In this document: positions 1-6,621 of the stretch, piece by piece
Position numbering within the stretch: the first letter of the stretch is position 1
How the letters are laid out: each line of letters starts with the position of its first letter
Assembly: GCF_024169515.1 (NCBI RefSeq)
Contig: NZ_JAMKCQ010000001.1
Coordinates: forward strand, 3,472,001 to 3,536,000
DNA from: Erwinia aphidicola
GTDB taxonomy: Bacteria; Pseudomonadota; Gammaproteobacteria; Enterobacterales; Enterobacteriaceae
Direction: 5' to 3'
DNA: 64,000 nucleotides
Made by a program: the position numbers and the translations under genes
Notes under the pieces: generated by a model
Database searches by the model: none
What the model saw: only the letters and a program-made list of their open reading frames with translations
What the model was told of the DNA's origin: nothing

Positions 1-671
1 ACACAATCGGATACGCCGTGGTTATAGCCATCATACCAAGTAACCCCGACTTTTGTCGGCTCGTCGTAATCAGGCAACACAACAACCTTCTGCGGCTGTG
101 CGCTCCGCGTTGCTGCGATAATTGTTTCATCAGCCCAATCGCGATCAAACCCCGGCATTGTCGGCAGGGAAGCGGCAACGTCTTTCGTCACAGCATCGAT
201 CCAGTCGCGCATGGCTTTTGCCACAACTACTATTTCCGACAATACGGCAGGCTGTGCGGCGGTGTAAAGGATTCGACAAGCATCCCTGCGCTCTTTGGCA
301 TCCTGGTAAATATATTCTTTGCAGTCATACCATTGGCCATCAGTCCCAACCTGATAAACTGGCTCACCCGCCGCAGCATCGCGCCGGGCAATTTCTTCCC
401 GCAGCTCGTCGCGCTCACGCTCTGCCGCTTGCAATGCCTCAATTAGCTGAATTACAACTGCGGGGTTGGATGCTGCAATGAAGCGGGCGTTATGCGCTTT
501 CTGCTTCTTACTGCAATTGACACCATCGAATCCCATCCAGTCCACGATATTCCCACAGCGCGCATCATCAGGGGTGTGAATGGCGAATTTGTTTGTTTTT
601 TCATTAATGAAGGCCTTCCAAATGCCCCCGGTCGCCCGCCGAGCCAGCTCTTTTAACTTTTGTGTGTTCAT
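1..671 (-). CDS. Ea22-like phage protein (3' end beyond window)
   Basis: The minus strand is open without a stop from an ATG at 671 to the left edge, giving at least 223 residues, so the C-terminus is missing. It begins MNTQKLKELARRATGG. Near residue 67 it has an 'NARFIAASNPAVV' stretch followed by a Glu/Arg-rich helix, the usual layout of Ea22/Ead-type early lambdoid proteins, whose function is unknown. The end we can see, with a 'WYDGYNHGV' motif, is also typical of that group. The start overlaps the stop of the upstream gene as ATGA and follows a GGAGAG ribosome site. It is the last visible gene of the leftward early operon. Confidence 0.75.
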   Translation of the reverse strand, partial: MNTQKLKELARRATGGIWKAFINEKTNKFAIHTPDDARCGNIVDWMGFDGVNCSKKQKAHNARFIAASNPAVVIQLIEALQAAERERDELREEIARRDAAAGEPVYQVGTDGQWYDCKEYIYQDAKERRDACRILYTAAQPAVLSEIVVVAKAMRDWIDAVTKDVAASLPTMPGFDRDWADETIIAATRSAQPQKVVVLPDYDEPTKVGVTWYDGYNHGVSDC

Positions 672-880
672 GGCTGCTCTCCAGTCGATGTCATGGGCAA
701 TGAAACAGCTTCGCGAAATCGTGATGGACTCCAATCACAAACTTCATCGCCCGGAATGTGCCCGAACATCATCGTACATCGGCGCGAATACACACATTCA
801 CCGCAAGTTTTGCCAACTGGGAGATTCATGCCCGCATCGTCGTTAGAAGCTCGGCGCATTGGCTGCCTGATTTCGTTCAT
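668..880 (-). CDS. Small cysteine-rich phage protein
   Basis: This 70-residue protein has cysteines at 26, 29, 35 and 48 in a CxxC-x5-C-x12-C arrangement that could bind zinc or an iron-sulfur cluster. I do not recognise a named family, although short cysteine-rich proteins are common in leftward early regions of lambdoid phages. It overlaps both neighbours by four bases (ATGA), so translational coupling in the same operon is likely. The compact overlap and the conserved-looking cysteine pattern are the reasons to accept it. Its role is unknown. Confidence 0.6.
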   Translation of the reverse strand: MNEIRQPMRRASNDDAGMNLPVGKTCGECVYSRRCTMMFGHIPGDEVCDWSPSRFREAVSLPMTSTGEQP

Positions 881-1416
881 GGCTGCTCTCCTTCTCGGAT
901 GCGGGCGCGAACTTCATCTGCATAATCGCGTTTGAACTCAGCTTCATCAGCATTCGGCAGGAACTCGACAGCAGAAAGAATGGCTCCAGAGATATCGTGT
1001 GCCGCAGCTGGAGTGTCATCGATAAACCCTGTTTCCCACGCTGCGAGCAGTCTGTTTGCTGCGAAGTGAATGCCCTCAGCGCGTGCCTGCGCCCGAATCT
1101 CGCGGAGAGCGGCGTCTGTGGCAGGGGTATTACCAATATCGTTGTATGCTGCCAAGATTTCTGCGACCTTATCTTGTCCAATTTCATCGCAGATGATTTC
1201 AGTGATTTCATGTGTCACATTTGAAAAAACGGTCACAGCGTCGATTGCACATTTATTCTCAGCAGCCAGCGCCCGCACCTGCTCCTGAAGCGCGGCGATA
1301 CGTGCATCCTTCTCAGTGACGATGGCGGTGTGGTCGTCGTATGAAACTACCGGGCCAGACTTATCATTTCTATTTGGCACCTTGTCATCAAAGCAATAGC
1401 GCTTGATCTCGTTCAT
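877..1416 (-). CDS. Ea22/Eae-like early phage protein
   Basis: The product has 179 residues. A short N-terminal segment precedes a helix with alternating Ala, Gln, Glu and Arg (about residues 38-55) that could form a coiled coil. The C-terminal half has an 'AANRLLAAWETGF' helix and ends in a charged 'RIREGEQP' tail. This resembles the variable Eae/Ea22 group of early lambdoid proteins. Function is unknown. It overlaps the HD-domain gene upstream and the cysteine-rich gene downstream by four bases each, so it belongs to one leftward operon. Confidence 0.65.
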   Translation of the reverse strand: MNEIKRYCFDDKVPNRNDKSGPVVSYDDHTAIVTEKDARIAALQEQVRALAAENKCAIDAVTVFSNVTHEITEIICDEIGQDKVAEILAAYNDIGNTPATDAALREIRAQARAEGIHFAANRLLAAWETGFIDDTPAAAHDISGAILSAVEFLPNADEAEFKRDYADEVRARIREGEQP

Positions 1417-1937
1417 GATTGCACCCTCAGTTGATTCCAGCGATTTAGGAAGAGAACACGTGCAGCACGCGGTTCCAGTGGTGCAACGATGAATTCAGCC
1501 AGAGCAACACCCTCTAAGCATGCCCACACTGCACCATCATCCAGACCCAAATCACGGCGCTCAGTAGCCAGCATCACCAGGTCTGCCTGCTTTACTGCAG
1601 GGGACATTGCTGGTGGAAGTCCGAATTTATTACGGATCACTGCGTCAACACGCCGCTCAATGGCCTGATAGTCAGGTAGGAGCGCTTTCAGTGGTGAATT
1701 GATGTCGCTGCAATAAGCTTCAGCGGCATCGTGCAGAAGGGCTTCCAGTGCGTTCTCATGCGGCACCAGATAGCTCACGTGAACAGAATGCTGAGCAACG
1801 CTGTAGAAGTCGCTCACATGGCCAGTGAACCGGCAGATATTCGACAACGCGGCGGCGATGTCTACGATGGAGATACTTTCAGGGTGCATCTCATTAAAAT
1901 TGAAGTGCCGGCCGGATAGGGTGGTAATCCACGACAT
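1413..1937 (-). CDS. HD-domain phosphohydrolase, YfbR-like
   Basis: The 174-residue protein carries an HD-domain signature: His in 'YSVAQHSVHV' near residue 50, the His-Asp pair in 'LLHDAAEAY' near residues 68-70, and a later Asp in 'KQADLVMLATE'. This matches the YfbR-type 5'-deoxynucleotidase/HD hydrolase group often carried by lambdoid phages, where it may tune nucleotide pools. Family placement is by motif and activity is inferred. It overlaps the next gene by four bases and directly follows the 138-aa gene, so it is part of the leftward early transcript. Confidence 0.75.
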   Translation of the reverse strand: MSWITTLSGRHFNFNEMHPESISIVDIAAALSNICRFTGHVSDFYSVAQHSVHVSYLVPHENALEALLHDAAEAYCSDINSPLKALLPDYQAIERRVDAVIRNKFGLPPAMSPAVKQADLVMLATERRDLGLDDGAVWACLEGVALAEFIVAPLEPRAARVLFLNRWNQLRVQS

Positions 1938-2353
1938 TATTCAGCCCCCACGGTTTCGTGGCTTTCGCCGTGAAGCACGCGCTCGATCACTTCGGCAGAA
2001 AAGTTACGCGTGCCGGGAAGATCAAGAGCCAGTGAAATAGTGGTCTGCATAAGATGAAGATGAGCGTTCTGCTCAATCAGGTCGGCCAGCACATCAAACC
2101 GTGCATAGCGCCCGGCAGGGCATTCGCGCATGAAAGCCAGCTCATGATTCATCTGCATCTGGTAATCGGGCTCATAGCGCGTTACGTTGCTCTTGCATAC
2201 TGAAGAGGCCAGAACGTTGCGAACGTCGAGGCGGGTAGCCAGAGCGTGAAGCAGCTGGCAGATATCAGGGAACGAGTGTTCAAGTTCACGAGCTTTGCCG
2301 TGGGCCTCTTTTACGAGCTCCGGCGTTGTTAGAGTTCCGACTTCATGTGCCAT
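1937..2353 (-). CDS. Hypothetical early phage protein
   Basis: This 138-residue soluble protein has no membrane segment and no motif I recognise. It is mostly helical in composition, with 'ELEHSFPDICQLLHALATRL' near the N-terminus and an Asp/Leu-rich middle. The ATG follows an 'AAAAAGG' ribosome site, and the stop shares its last base region with the start of the HD-domain gene. Position and spacing make it the upstream member of that operon. Nothing in the sequence points to a specific role. Confidence 0.6.
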   Translation of the reverse strand: MAHEVGTLTTPELVKEAHGKARELEHSFPDICQLLHALATRLDVRNVLASSVCKSNVTRYEPDYQMQMNHELAFMRECPAGRYARFDVLADLIEQNAHLHLMQTTISLALDLPGTRNFSAEVIERVLHGESHETVGAE

Positions 2354-2449
2354 CGAAATAACCTTTTTCCTGTATTCAGGTTGCGCGAATCCCTTACCGA
2401 GAGCGGTAATAAAACGGGAACCTGATAATTTAATTAAATGGCTGGTGGA

Positions 2450-2611
2450 TCACTGCATTAATCCACAGCCGTCTCCGCTGAGTAACACATCGAAAAGAGC
2501 ACTACCGCGTGTATGCCGCCCCATCCTGGCTTTTGGTAATACAACGGCTGCGAGATAGGTTTTGCATGCCAGCGCTCTTTTCGATGTGTGCCGGTCTTTC
2601 CCGACTGCCAT
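2450..2611 (-). CDS. Icd/Ash-like small protein
   Basis: From the ATG this frame encodes 53 residues, ending 'LLSGDGCGLMQ'. The centre reads 'RALACKTYLAAVVLPKAR' and 'GRHTRGSALFDVL', a pattern I recognise from proteins annotated as host cell division inhibitor Icd-like or Ash family in enterobacterial prophages and P4-like elements. The frame is open for about 20 more codons upstream, back to a stop near 2674, so an unconventional start is possible. A perfect 16-bp inverted repeat (2485-2500 and 2574-2589) lies inside the frame and encodes the two flanking peptide motifs. The product is unproven; the alternative is a structured RNA. Confidence 0.45.
   Translation of the reverse strand: MAVGKDRHTSKRALACKTYLAAVVLPKARMGRHTRGSALFDVLLSGDGCGLMQ
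2485..2589. repeat. Perfect 16-bp inverted repeat
   Basis: ACACATCGAAAAGAGC at 2485-2500 is matched by its exact reverse complement at 2574-2589, with 73 bases between. The arms lie within the Icd/Ash-like reading frame. They could form a stem in RNA from either strand. Confidence 0.8.
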
Positions 2612-2803
2612 CAGCCCAACTGTTACACCCGTATTTCTCGCGCTGTGCCTGCTGCAGCAGACTAGCGGATTGCCCTAATTATTAGGTCACCGGTTAAGGG
2701 ATGCGCTGACGCAACCCATCAATTCACCACAGGAAAGGGCATTCACTCAGCGTCTCAAAGCGTTCAACAAAGACCCACCTTGCAAATACCCTTACCTGTT
2801 ATG

Positions 2804-2862
2804 AAAAAGGACGGTTAACAGGGCTACAAAACTCCCTGGTGAGGCAAACCCTGCCAACCGTC
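2804..2862 (-). terminator. pL-leader hairpin with U-run
   Basis: The arms at 2849-2862 and 2810-2823 form a 14-bp stem in the minus-strand RNA if two G-U wobbles are allowed. On the plus strand the same positions would be A-C mismatches, so the structure is specific to leftward transcripts. The loop is 25 bases, and a run of five U follows after one C. It reads as an early terminator or regulatory RNA about 70-130 bases downstream of the leftward promoter. Confidence 0.55.
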
Positions 2863-2938
2863 AAGACTACACACAGCACTCGTAAGACTTTATAAACCGA
2901 TAAGTACACATTTCGTGGTGAACCATCCGTTGATAGTG

Positions 2939-2979
2939 ATTAAACAATAGCTTTATTGCGTGTGTCAACTAAATGTTTA
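2939..2979 (-). promoter_or_regulatory. Leftward promoter PL with two operators
   Basis: On the minus strand a TTGACA -35 box (2963-2968) and a TTTAAT -10 box (2939-2944) are separated by 18 bases. Two 15-bp operator-like sites overlap them: 2941-2955 (TAAAC-N5-CTTTA) and 2965-2979 (TCAAC-N5-GTTTA). Each differs by one base from the TAAAC-N5-GTTTA palindrome found in the right operator. A wider-spaced TAAAC-N7-GTTTA copy sits at 2997-3013. Confidence 0.6.
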
Positions 2980-3045
2980 TGTTTTGTGTGAGGAGATAAA
3001 CAAGGCACGTTTACCCGGATGCTGGCCGGGTAAAGTTTTGAGGGG

Positions 3046-3711
3046 TTACTCTTTAGATACGTCTTCAGCTGATATGAAACGTGTGGCTTTGATGATCCCA
3101 GACACGAAGTGTATTTTCACTACCTTACCTGGTGCCATAGTTATCGGCTTATGATCGTTGTTAATGCTCGTGAACTGATAATCTCCATCACGTGTAAAGT
3201 TCAGTATTTTTATCATGTTATGGCCATCAGCAGTGCGAATGAACACCTCATCACCGGGGTGTACTTTCGTATTTGGCTCTATTACAACAAATTCACCCGA
3301 TTGAATCCTTGGCCACATACTATCGCCACGAACTCTAACACCATATGCGCGGCTATCGCTGCTGTAAATCTGTAGCCAACCAGCGTGAAACTCCATCATA
3401 TCAATCAAACCATCCATACCCAGAACTGCGTCGCCGATCACAGGTATGACCCCTTCCTTGACGCCGCCAACAAGTTCAATGTTGTCGGATTCGTTATCCT
3501 CTCCCAGCAACCATGACAAGCTTAAACCAGTCGCAGCAGCAATTTTTATGGCTGACTCCTTCCCTATCTCTCCACGCTTAAACCAGTTATTAACTGCCTG
3601 TGGGCTAACTTCAGCCATACGGGCCAACCCAGCTTTAGTGACATTAGCCGCCTTGAGAAGCTCCTCAGGGCGAGTGAGCTTTGTCATTTCTGTTTCCACG
3701 TTAGTTTTCAT
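3046..3711 (-). CDS. cI: CI-type phage repressor (XRE HTH plus S24 peptidase domain)
   Basis: This is the prophage repressor, about 221 residues from the ATG at 3711. An N-terminal helix-turn-helix (about residues 12-48, with 'GLARMAEVSPQAVNNWF') is followed by a LexA/CI-like S24 domain with the catalytic Ser131 in 'RGDSM' and Lys168 in 'MIKIL'. The expected cleavage dipeptide is Leu97-Gly98 instead of Ala-Gly or Cys-Gly, so RecA-stimulated self-cleavage is doubtful. A start at 3753 would lie inside the operators and is unlikely; 3687, behind a GGAAA, is an alternative. A -10-like TATTAT at 3718-3723 would start transcription at the 3711 ATG itself, giving a leaderless message like lambda cI. 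Confidence 0.85.
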   Translation of the reverse strand: MKTNVETEMTKLTRPEELLKAANVTKAGLARMAEVSPQAVNNWFKRGEIGKESAIKIAAATGLSLSWLLGEDNESDNIELVGGVKEGVIPVIGDAVLGMDGLIDMMEFHAGWLQIYSSDSRAYGVRVRGDSMWPRIQSGEFVVIEPNTKVHPGDEVFIRTADGHNMIKILNFTRDGDYQFTSINNDHKPITMAPGKVVKIHFVSGIIKATRFISAEDVSKE

Positions 3712-3717
3712 CCCTAA

Positions 3718-3786
3718 ATAATAAACCTTTTGTTTACACGCAGGAATAAACAAAAGATTGACGTTTATATAAACTTATTGTTTAAT
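3718..3786 (+). promoter_or_regulatory. Right operator with promoter PR and probable PRM
   Basis: PR has TTGACG at 3758-3763 and TTTAAT at 3781-3786 with a 17-base spacer. Three 15-bp operator-like sites occur: 3722-3736 (TAAAC-N5-GTTTA, perfect), 3748-3762 (TAAAC-N5-ATTGA, degenerate) and 3770-3784 (TAAAC-N5-GTTTA, perfect, over the PR -10). Their spacing of 26 and 22 bp resembles the three sites of lambda OR. The leftward PRM has a good -10 (TATTAT, 3718-3723) and a poor -35, consistent with activation by bound repressor. Confidence 0.65.
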
Positions 3787-3816
3787 CTCAGTCATCAAAC
3801 ATAACGGAGATTTTCA

Positions 3817-4059
3817 ATGACCCCATTAGGAAAGGCTATCAAGGCAGCAGGCTCAGCCAGGGCGTTAGCTTGCAAGCTCGGAGTATCACCCATGAGCATA
3901 AGTTACTGGCAACACCGGTCTTCAGGAATGGTTCCGGCAGAGCGGGTAATCAGAGTCTTTGAAGTTACGGGAGTCACACCTCATGAACTTCGCCCGGATT
4001 TGTATCCGAATCCAACTGATGGAATGGCTGATCTTAATCGCTCAGCACCATCTCGTTAA
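3817..4059 (+). CDS. Cro/YdaS-like DNA-binding protein
   Basis: The 80-residue protein has a helix-turn-helix in 'ARALACKLGVSPMSISYWQ' and a 'VTPHELRPDLYPNP' tail typical of YdaS/Cro-type regulators. It is the first rightward gene after the repressor, begins about 24 bases past the predicted PR start, and has an AACGGAGA ribosome site. It probably binds the same operators and opposes repressor synthesis. It could equally be described as a YdaS antitoxin-family protein, but the genetic position favours the Cro role. Confidence 0.8.
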   Translation: MTPLGKAIKAAGSARALACKLGVSPMSISYWQHRSSGMVPAERVIRVFEVTGVTPHELRPDLYPNPTDGMADLNRSAPSR

Positions 4060-4078
4060 CTACTAAAGGAATAGGGAA

Positions 4079-4612
4079 ATGGTGGAATTACAGCAGATCG
4101 TGATCCAGGCATGCAGGGACTACGAAGGCACTAACACGCAGATTGCTGAGCTGATGGGCCTGAAGTACACGGAGTTCAATAACCGCCTGCACATGAAGAA
4201 CGGCACTCGCTTTTTCGATATGGATCAACTGGCTTACATGCAACACGTTGTGGGCCATCCGTTCTTAGCTGATTACTTCGCGAGGCAATTCGGGATGCTG
4301 GTGGTTGATAACCCGGCACCGGAACAAATGGATAATGTTGAGCTTTTTACTATCCAGATGCGCGCTGAGATGGCACGTGGTCTGGTAGCGCAGTCGAAGC
4401 TGGCAGCGGAGGAAGACGGAATTATCGAAAATAGTGAACTGAGGGAAGTTGGAAAAAACGTTTTAAAGACAGTGCGTCATACGGTAGCGGGGTTCCTGGC
4501 ATGGGCGTCCTTACACGGTATGCAGGCAGAAGCGGCGGAATTGATGGTAAGCAGAAAAGTTGATGGCCAGGGGATTGCAGCCCCCGACCATCGGCGCTCA
4601 AGTCACTTTTAG
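4079..4612 (+). CDS. YmfL-like phage regulator (CII position)
   Basis: The product has 177 residues. Its N-terminal part, 'IVIQACRDYEGTNTQIAELMGLKYTEFNNRL', looks like a regulatory helix-turn-helix of the YmfL family from e14-type prophages. The middle has 'FFDMDQLAYMQHVVGHPFLADYFARQFG', the other hallmark of that family. It occupies the cII slot downstream of cro, separated by 19 bases, and so may act in the lysis-lysogeny decision. No direct evidence for CII-like activity is visible. The ATG follows AAAGGAATAGGG. Confidence 0.75.
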   Translation: MVELQQIVIQACRDYEGTNTQIAELMGLKYTEFNNRLHMKNGTRFFDMDQLAYMQHVVGHPFLADYFARQFGMLVVDNPAPEQMDNVELFTIQMRAEMARGLVAQSKLAAEEDGIIENSELREVGKNVLKTVRHTVAGFLAWASLHGMQAEAAELMVSRKVDGQGIAAPDHRRSSHF

Positions 4613-4628
4613 CGGAGACAATAAGCAC

Positions 4629-4838
4629 ATGAACACTTTACTAAAAAAAGCGGGCATACCGCAATTGCATTGTAAGTCATTGCCAGGTGGATCAGCACCG
4701 GCCTCGTTTTTGTATGAAGCAAGATTACCCGGCGAGGCTGTGAACAGCAACTACCAGCTGGGTGTGCCACGGGTAGACGTTGAGAAGTTATGGCAGCAGG
4801 TAAACGATCTTGCACCGACCGGAGGGCTTCGTGGATGA
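4629..4838 (+). CDS. Small hypothetical early phage protein
   Basis: From the ATG at 4629 it encodes 69 residues, preceded by an AGCGGAGAC ribosome site. The sequence is basic at the N-terminus and has an 'LPGGSAPASFLYEARLPGE' middle. I do not recognise the family. The frame is open further upstream, but that part overlaps the previous gene and lacks a good ribosome site. The stop overlaps the GTG start of the DUF4222 gene. Confidence 0.55.
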   Translation: MNTLLKKAGIPQLHCKSLPGGSAPASFLYEARLPGEAVNSNYQLGVPRVDVEKLWQQVNDLAPTGGLRG

Positions 4839-5007
4839 AGACAGCCAAAACCTCAACCGGACGTACCGGGACCCGCGCGGCGTGCTGGTCAAAGTCATCC
4901 GCTGGGACAAAATTAACCAGCAGGTCATATTCTTGCGTGCGAATTATCCGCATGAGTGCATGCAGCCGCTTGAGCGGTTCATCCAGAAATTCACGAGGGT
5001 TCTATGA
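4831..5007 (+). CDS. DUF4222-like small phage protein
   Basis: The 58-residue protein starts at GTG 4831 just behind GGAGGG. It has the layout of DUF4222 proteins: an 'YRDPRGVLVKVIRWD' strand region, then 'IFLRANYPHECMQPLERFIQKF'. These are small proteins of unknown function that sit upstream of the replication gene in many lambdoid phages. It overlaps the gene before by eight bases and the replication gene by four (ATGA), so all three are probably translated from one message. Confidence 0.7.
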   Translation: MDEDSQNLNRTYRDPRGVLVKVIRWDKINQQVIFLRANYPHECMQPLERFIQKFTRVL

Positions 5008-6053
5008 GCGTTAAGTTATCCGCCTACGTCTGGGATGGCTGCGCACTGTCCGGTATGAAGCTGTCGGAAGTAGTCATCATGGCCCGCCTGGCTGACTGGT
5101 GCAGTGATGATGGTGTGTGCTGGCCGAGTGTGGCAACCATTGCCCGTCAGATTGGCGCTGGCGAGAGCACGGTACGCACTGCGATCGGGCGCCTGGAAAA
5201 GGCTGAGTGGCTTACCCGAAAGCAGCGCCGCAAGGGCAATCGCAACACCTCAAACATCTACCAGTTGAACGTGGCAAAGCTGAAGGAAGCAGCATCTAAA
5301 GTTGATGCGCCAGAATCTGACCCATCAAAATCTGATGCATCAGGATTTGACGCATCAAAATATGAGGCCTCAAATTTTGACCCGTCGAAAAACTGTCACG
5401 AGAAGGGTTTTCACCCGTCAGAATCTGGGGGCGATCCGTTAGTAAATTCAAAACATGACCCGTCAGATAAAAAAGATTCTTGTCAGCCTCCTTCTGAGAC
5501 CGACCCAGAAGTGGTTATTACTGACTCAGCCAAGCAGGTACTGGCACACCTGAATATGGTTACCGGTTCACGCTACCAGGTTAGCAAGTCGTCTCTCGAT
5601 AGCATCCGTGGCCGCTTGTCAGAAGGGTTCACGACTGACGAGCTGATCCTTGCTACGGATTACCTGAACGCGAAATGGTCAGGTGACCTGGCGATGGTCG
5701 AGTATCTGCGCCCGGCCACAATGTTCCAGCCTTCAAAGTTCCCTGGTTATCTGTCAGGCGCAAATCACTGGCTTGAGGCAGGGCGACCTAAGAGCGTTAA
5801 CGGCAAGTGGGTCAAGGAGTCCGGCGAGACTATTGGCGCTGATGTGGCAGACCACACTGAGCGTGACGCGGCCTACCGCCGTTTCATCGGCAGCGGTAAT
5901 CCGCTGAAGAATCCGAGCCAGTTGGAGCAGACGGTCAGAGCTGAGGCGAGTAAGGCCGGGGTTCGTTCAATGCAGGTCAGCTTTGCGGTCAGCCGCTGGA
6001 ACAGCATCTGGAAGGAGTGCGCATCGCGCATAGCCAGGGGGAAAGCAGCATGA
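5004..6053 (+). CDS. Phage replication initiator (O-like), winged helix plus Phg_2220_C
   Basis: This 349-residue protein has an N-terminal HTH_36-type winged helix (about residues 18-85, 'CWPSVATIARQIGAGESTVRTAI'). A low-complexity Ser/Asp/Lys linker follows (about 95-155), then a C-terminal domain of the conserved phage replisome-organiser type ('VLAHLNMVTGSRYQVSKSSLD...ATMFQPSKFPGYL'). It is expected to bind the phage origin and recruit host helicase. The linker is encoded by 15-bp DNA repeats that look like origin iterons, the arrangement known from lambda O. No DnaC-like or P-like loader gene follows, so loading may rely on host proteins. Confidence 0.8.
   Translation: MSVKLSAYVWDGCALSGMKLSEVVIMARLADWCSDDGVCWPSVATIARQIGAGESTVRTAIGRLEKAEWLTRKQRRKGNRNTSNIYQLNVAKLKEAASKVDAPESDPSKSDASGFDASKYEASNFDPSKNCHEKGFHPSESGGDPLVNSKHDPSDKKDSCQPPSETDPEVVITDSAKQVLAHLNMVTGSRYQVSKSSLDSIRGRLSEGFTTDELILATDYLNAKWSGDLAMVEYLRPATMFQPSKFPGYLSGANHWLEAGRPKSVNGKWVKESGETIGADVADHTERDAAYRRFIGSGNPLKNPSQLEQTVRAEASKAGVRSMQVSFAVSRWNSIWKECASRIARGKAA
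5301..5390. repeat. Six tandem 15-bp iteron-like repeats, candidate replication origin
   Basis: Units begin at 5301, 5316, 5331, 5346, 5361 and 5376. Each has a TGA-N4-TCA-like core (for example TTTGACGCATCAAAA and TATGAGGCCTCAAAT), so each is nearly palindromic. Two isolated related sequences follow near 5409-5424 and 5454-5468, then an A/T-rich stretch at about 5465-5480. The location inside the initiator gene parallels the lambda origin. Confidence 0.55.
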
Positions 6054-6493
6054 ATATCCGTGAAATGGCTATTGAGTTTGTACGTAATAACCCTGGCTGC
6101 ACGTCAACGCAGATCGCAAATGGCGCCGGAATACCGAAGCGCATGATTCAGCCACTGATGACCGAGCTTTACACGCAGGAGATCGTTAACCGCTATGCGT
6201 TGAAGGCTCACCCGTTCCACTACCTAATCCCGAAAGAAGGGGACCGCCAGAACCTCGGCGAACGTTACGAAAAGCACCGTGCCAAGGCTACGCAACTGGA
6301 GAACGGCGGCTTATGGCGGCGAGCTGCGCGTGAATGGCTGCTGGCCATGGATGCGACCTCAAACGAAGAAGCACGCGATAAAGCTGCTAACCGCCGTGAA
6401 TACTGCATCAGCCAGGGCTGCATTGGTGTACAGCATGAAACGTCAGGAATCGGCGTTATCAGCGTTCCGGCGATCGACATGTGGAGGAACTGA
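6050..6493 (+). CDS. PerC-family regulator-like protein with HTH
   Basis: The 147-residue protein starts at 6050, overlapping the initiator stop as ATGA, behind GGGGGAAAG. The first 55 residues look like a winged helix ('NPGCTSTQIANGAGIPKRMIQPLM'). The middle, 'LENGGLWRRAAREWLLAMD', and 'RDKAANRREYCISQG' match the PerC-like domain found in phage and pathogenicity-island regulators. PerC-like proteins can alter host virulence gene expression, but here that is only a possibility. It lies within the replication operon. Confidence 0.75.
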   Translation: MNIREMAIEFVRNNPGCTSTQIANGAGIPKRMIQPLMTELYTQEIVNRYALKAHPFHYLIPKEGDRQNLGERYEKHRAKATQLENGGLWRRAAREWLLAMDATSNEEARDKAANRREYCISQGCIGVQHETSGIGVISVPAIDMWRN

Positions 6494-6621
6494 TGGTTAA
6501 GAAACTGCGCGAGCACTTCACTGTTCATGAAATTTTTTACCACGGCATCCGCACGGCATGCGTAATGATTTTCCTGCTCTTTTTGGCTCTGGCTCTGGTT
6601 ATGGAGATGGTAAGCAAATGA
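6493..6621 (+). CDS. 42-residue membrane protein
   Basis: This short ORF encodes 42 residues with a charged N-terminal half and one hydrophobic segment ('MIFLLFLALALVMEMV', residues 25-40) that should span or insert in the inner membrane. It starts directly at the end of the PerC-like gene behind GTGGAGGAAC and ends with ATGA, overlapping the next start. The tight packing on both sides supports a real gene. Function is unknown. Confidence 0.55.
   Translation: MVKKLREHFTVHEIFYHGIRTACVMIFLLFLALALVMEMVSK

Larger units (their letters stand above)
2354..3045. other. Leftward leader region between repressor and early genes
   Basis: This stretch of about 690 bases holds no long ORF. On the minus strand it contains, in order of transcription, a promoter with operators (2939-3013), an RNA hairpin with a T-run (2804-2862), and a short ORF of the Icd/Ash type (2450-2611). 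It corresponds to the pL leader of lambdoid phages. I saw no convincing N or cIII gene. Confidence 0.6.

Noticed and set aside
18..481. Plus-strand ORFs of 119-142 codons at the left edge
   Set aside because: They are antisense to the Ea22-like gene, which is open to the window edge and has a ribosome site and recognisable motifs.
3712..3753. Upstream start of the repressor at 3753
   Set aside because: It would place the first 14 codons inside the operators and beyond the probable transcription start.
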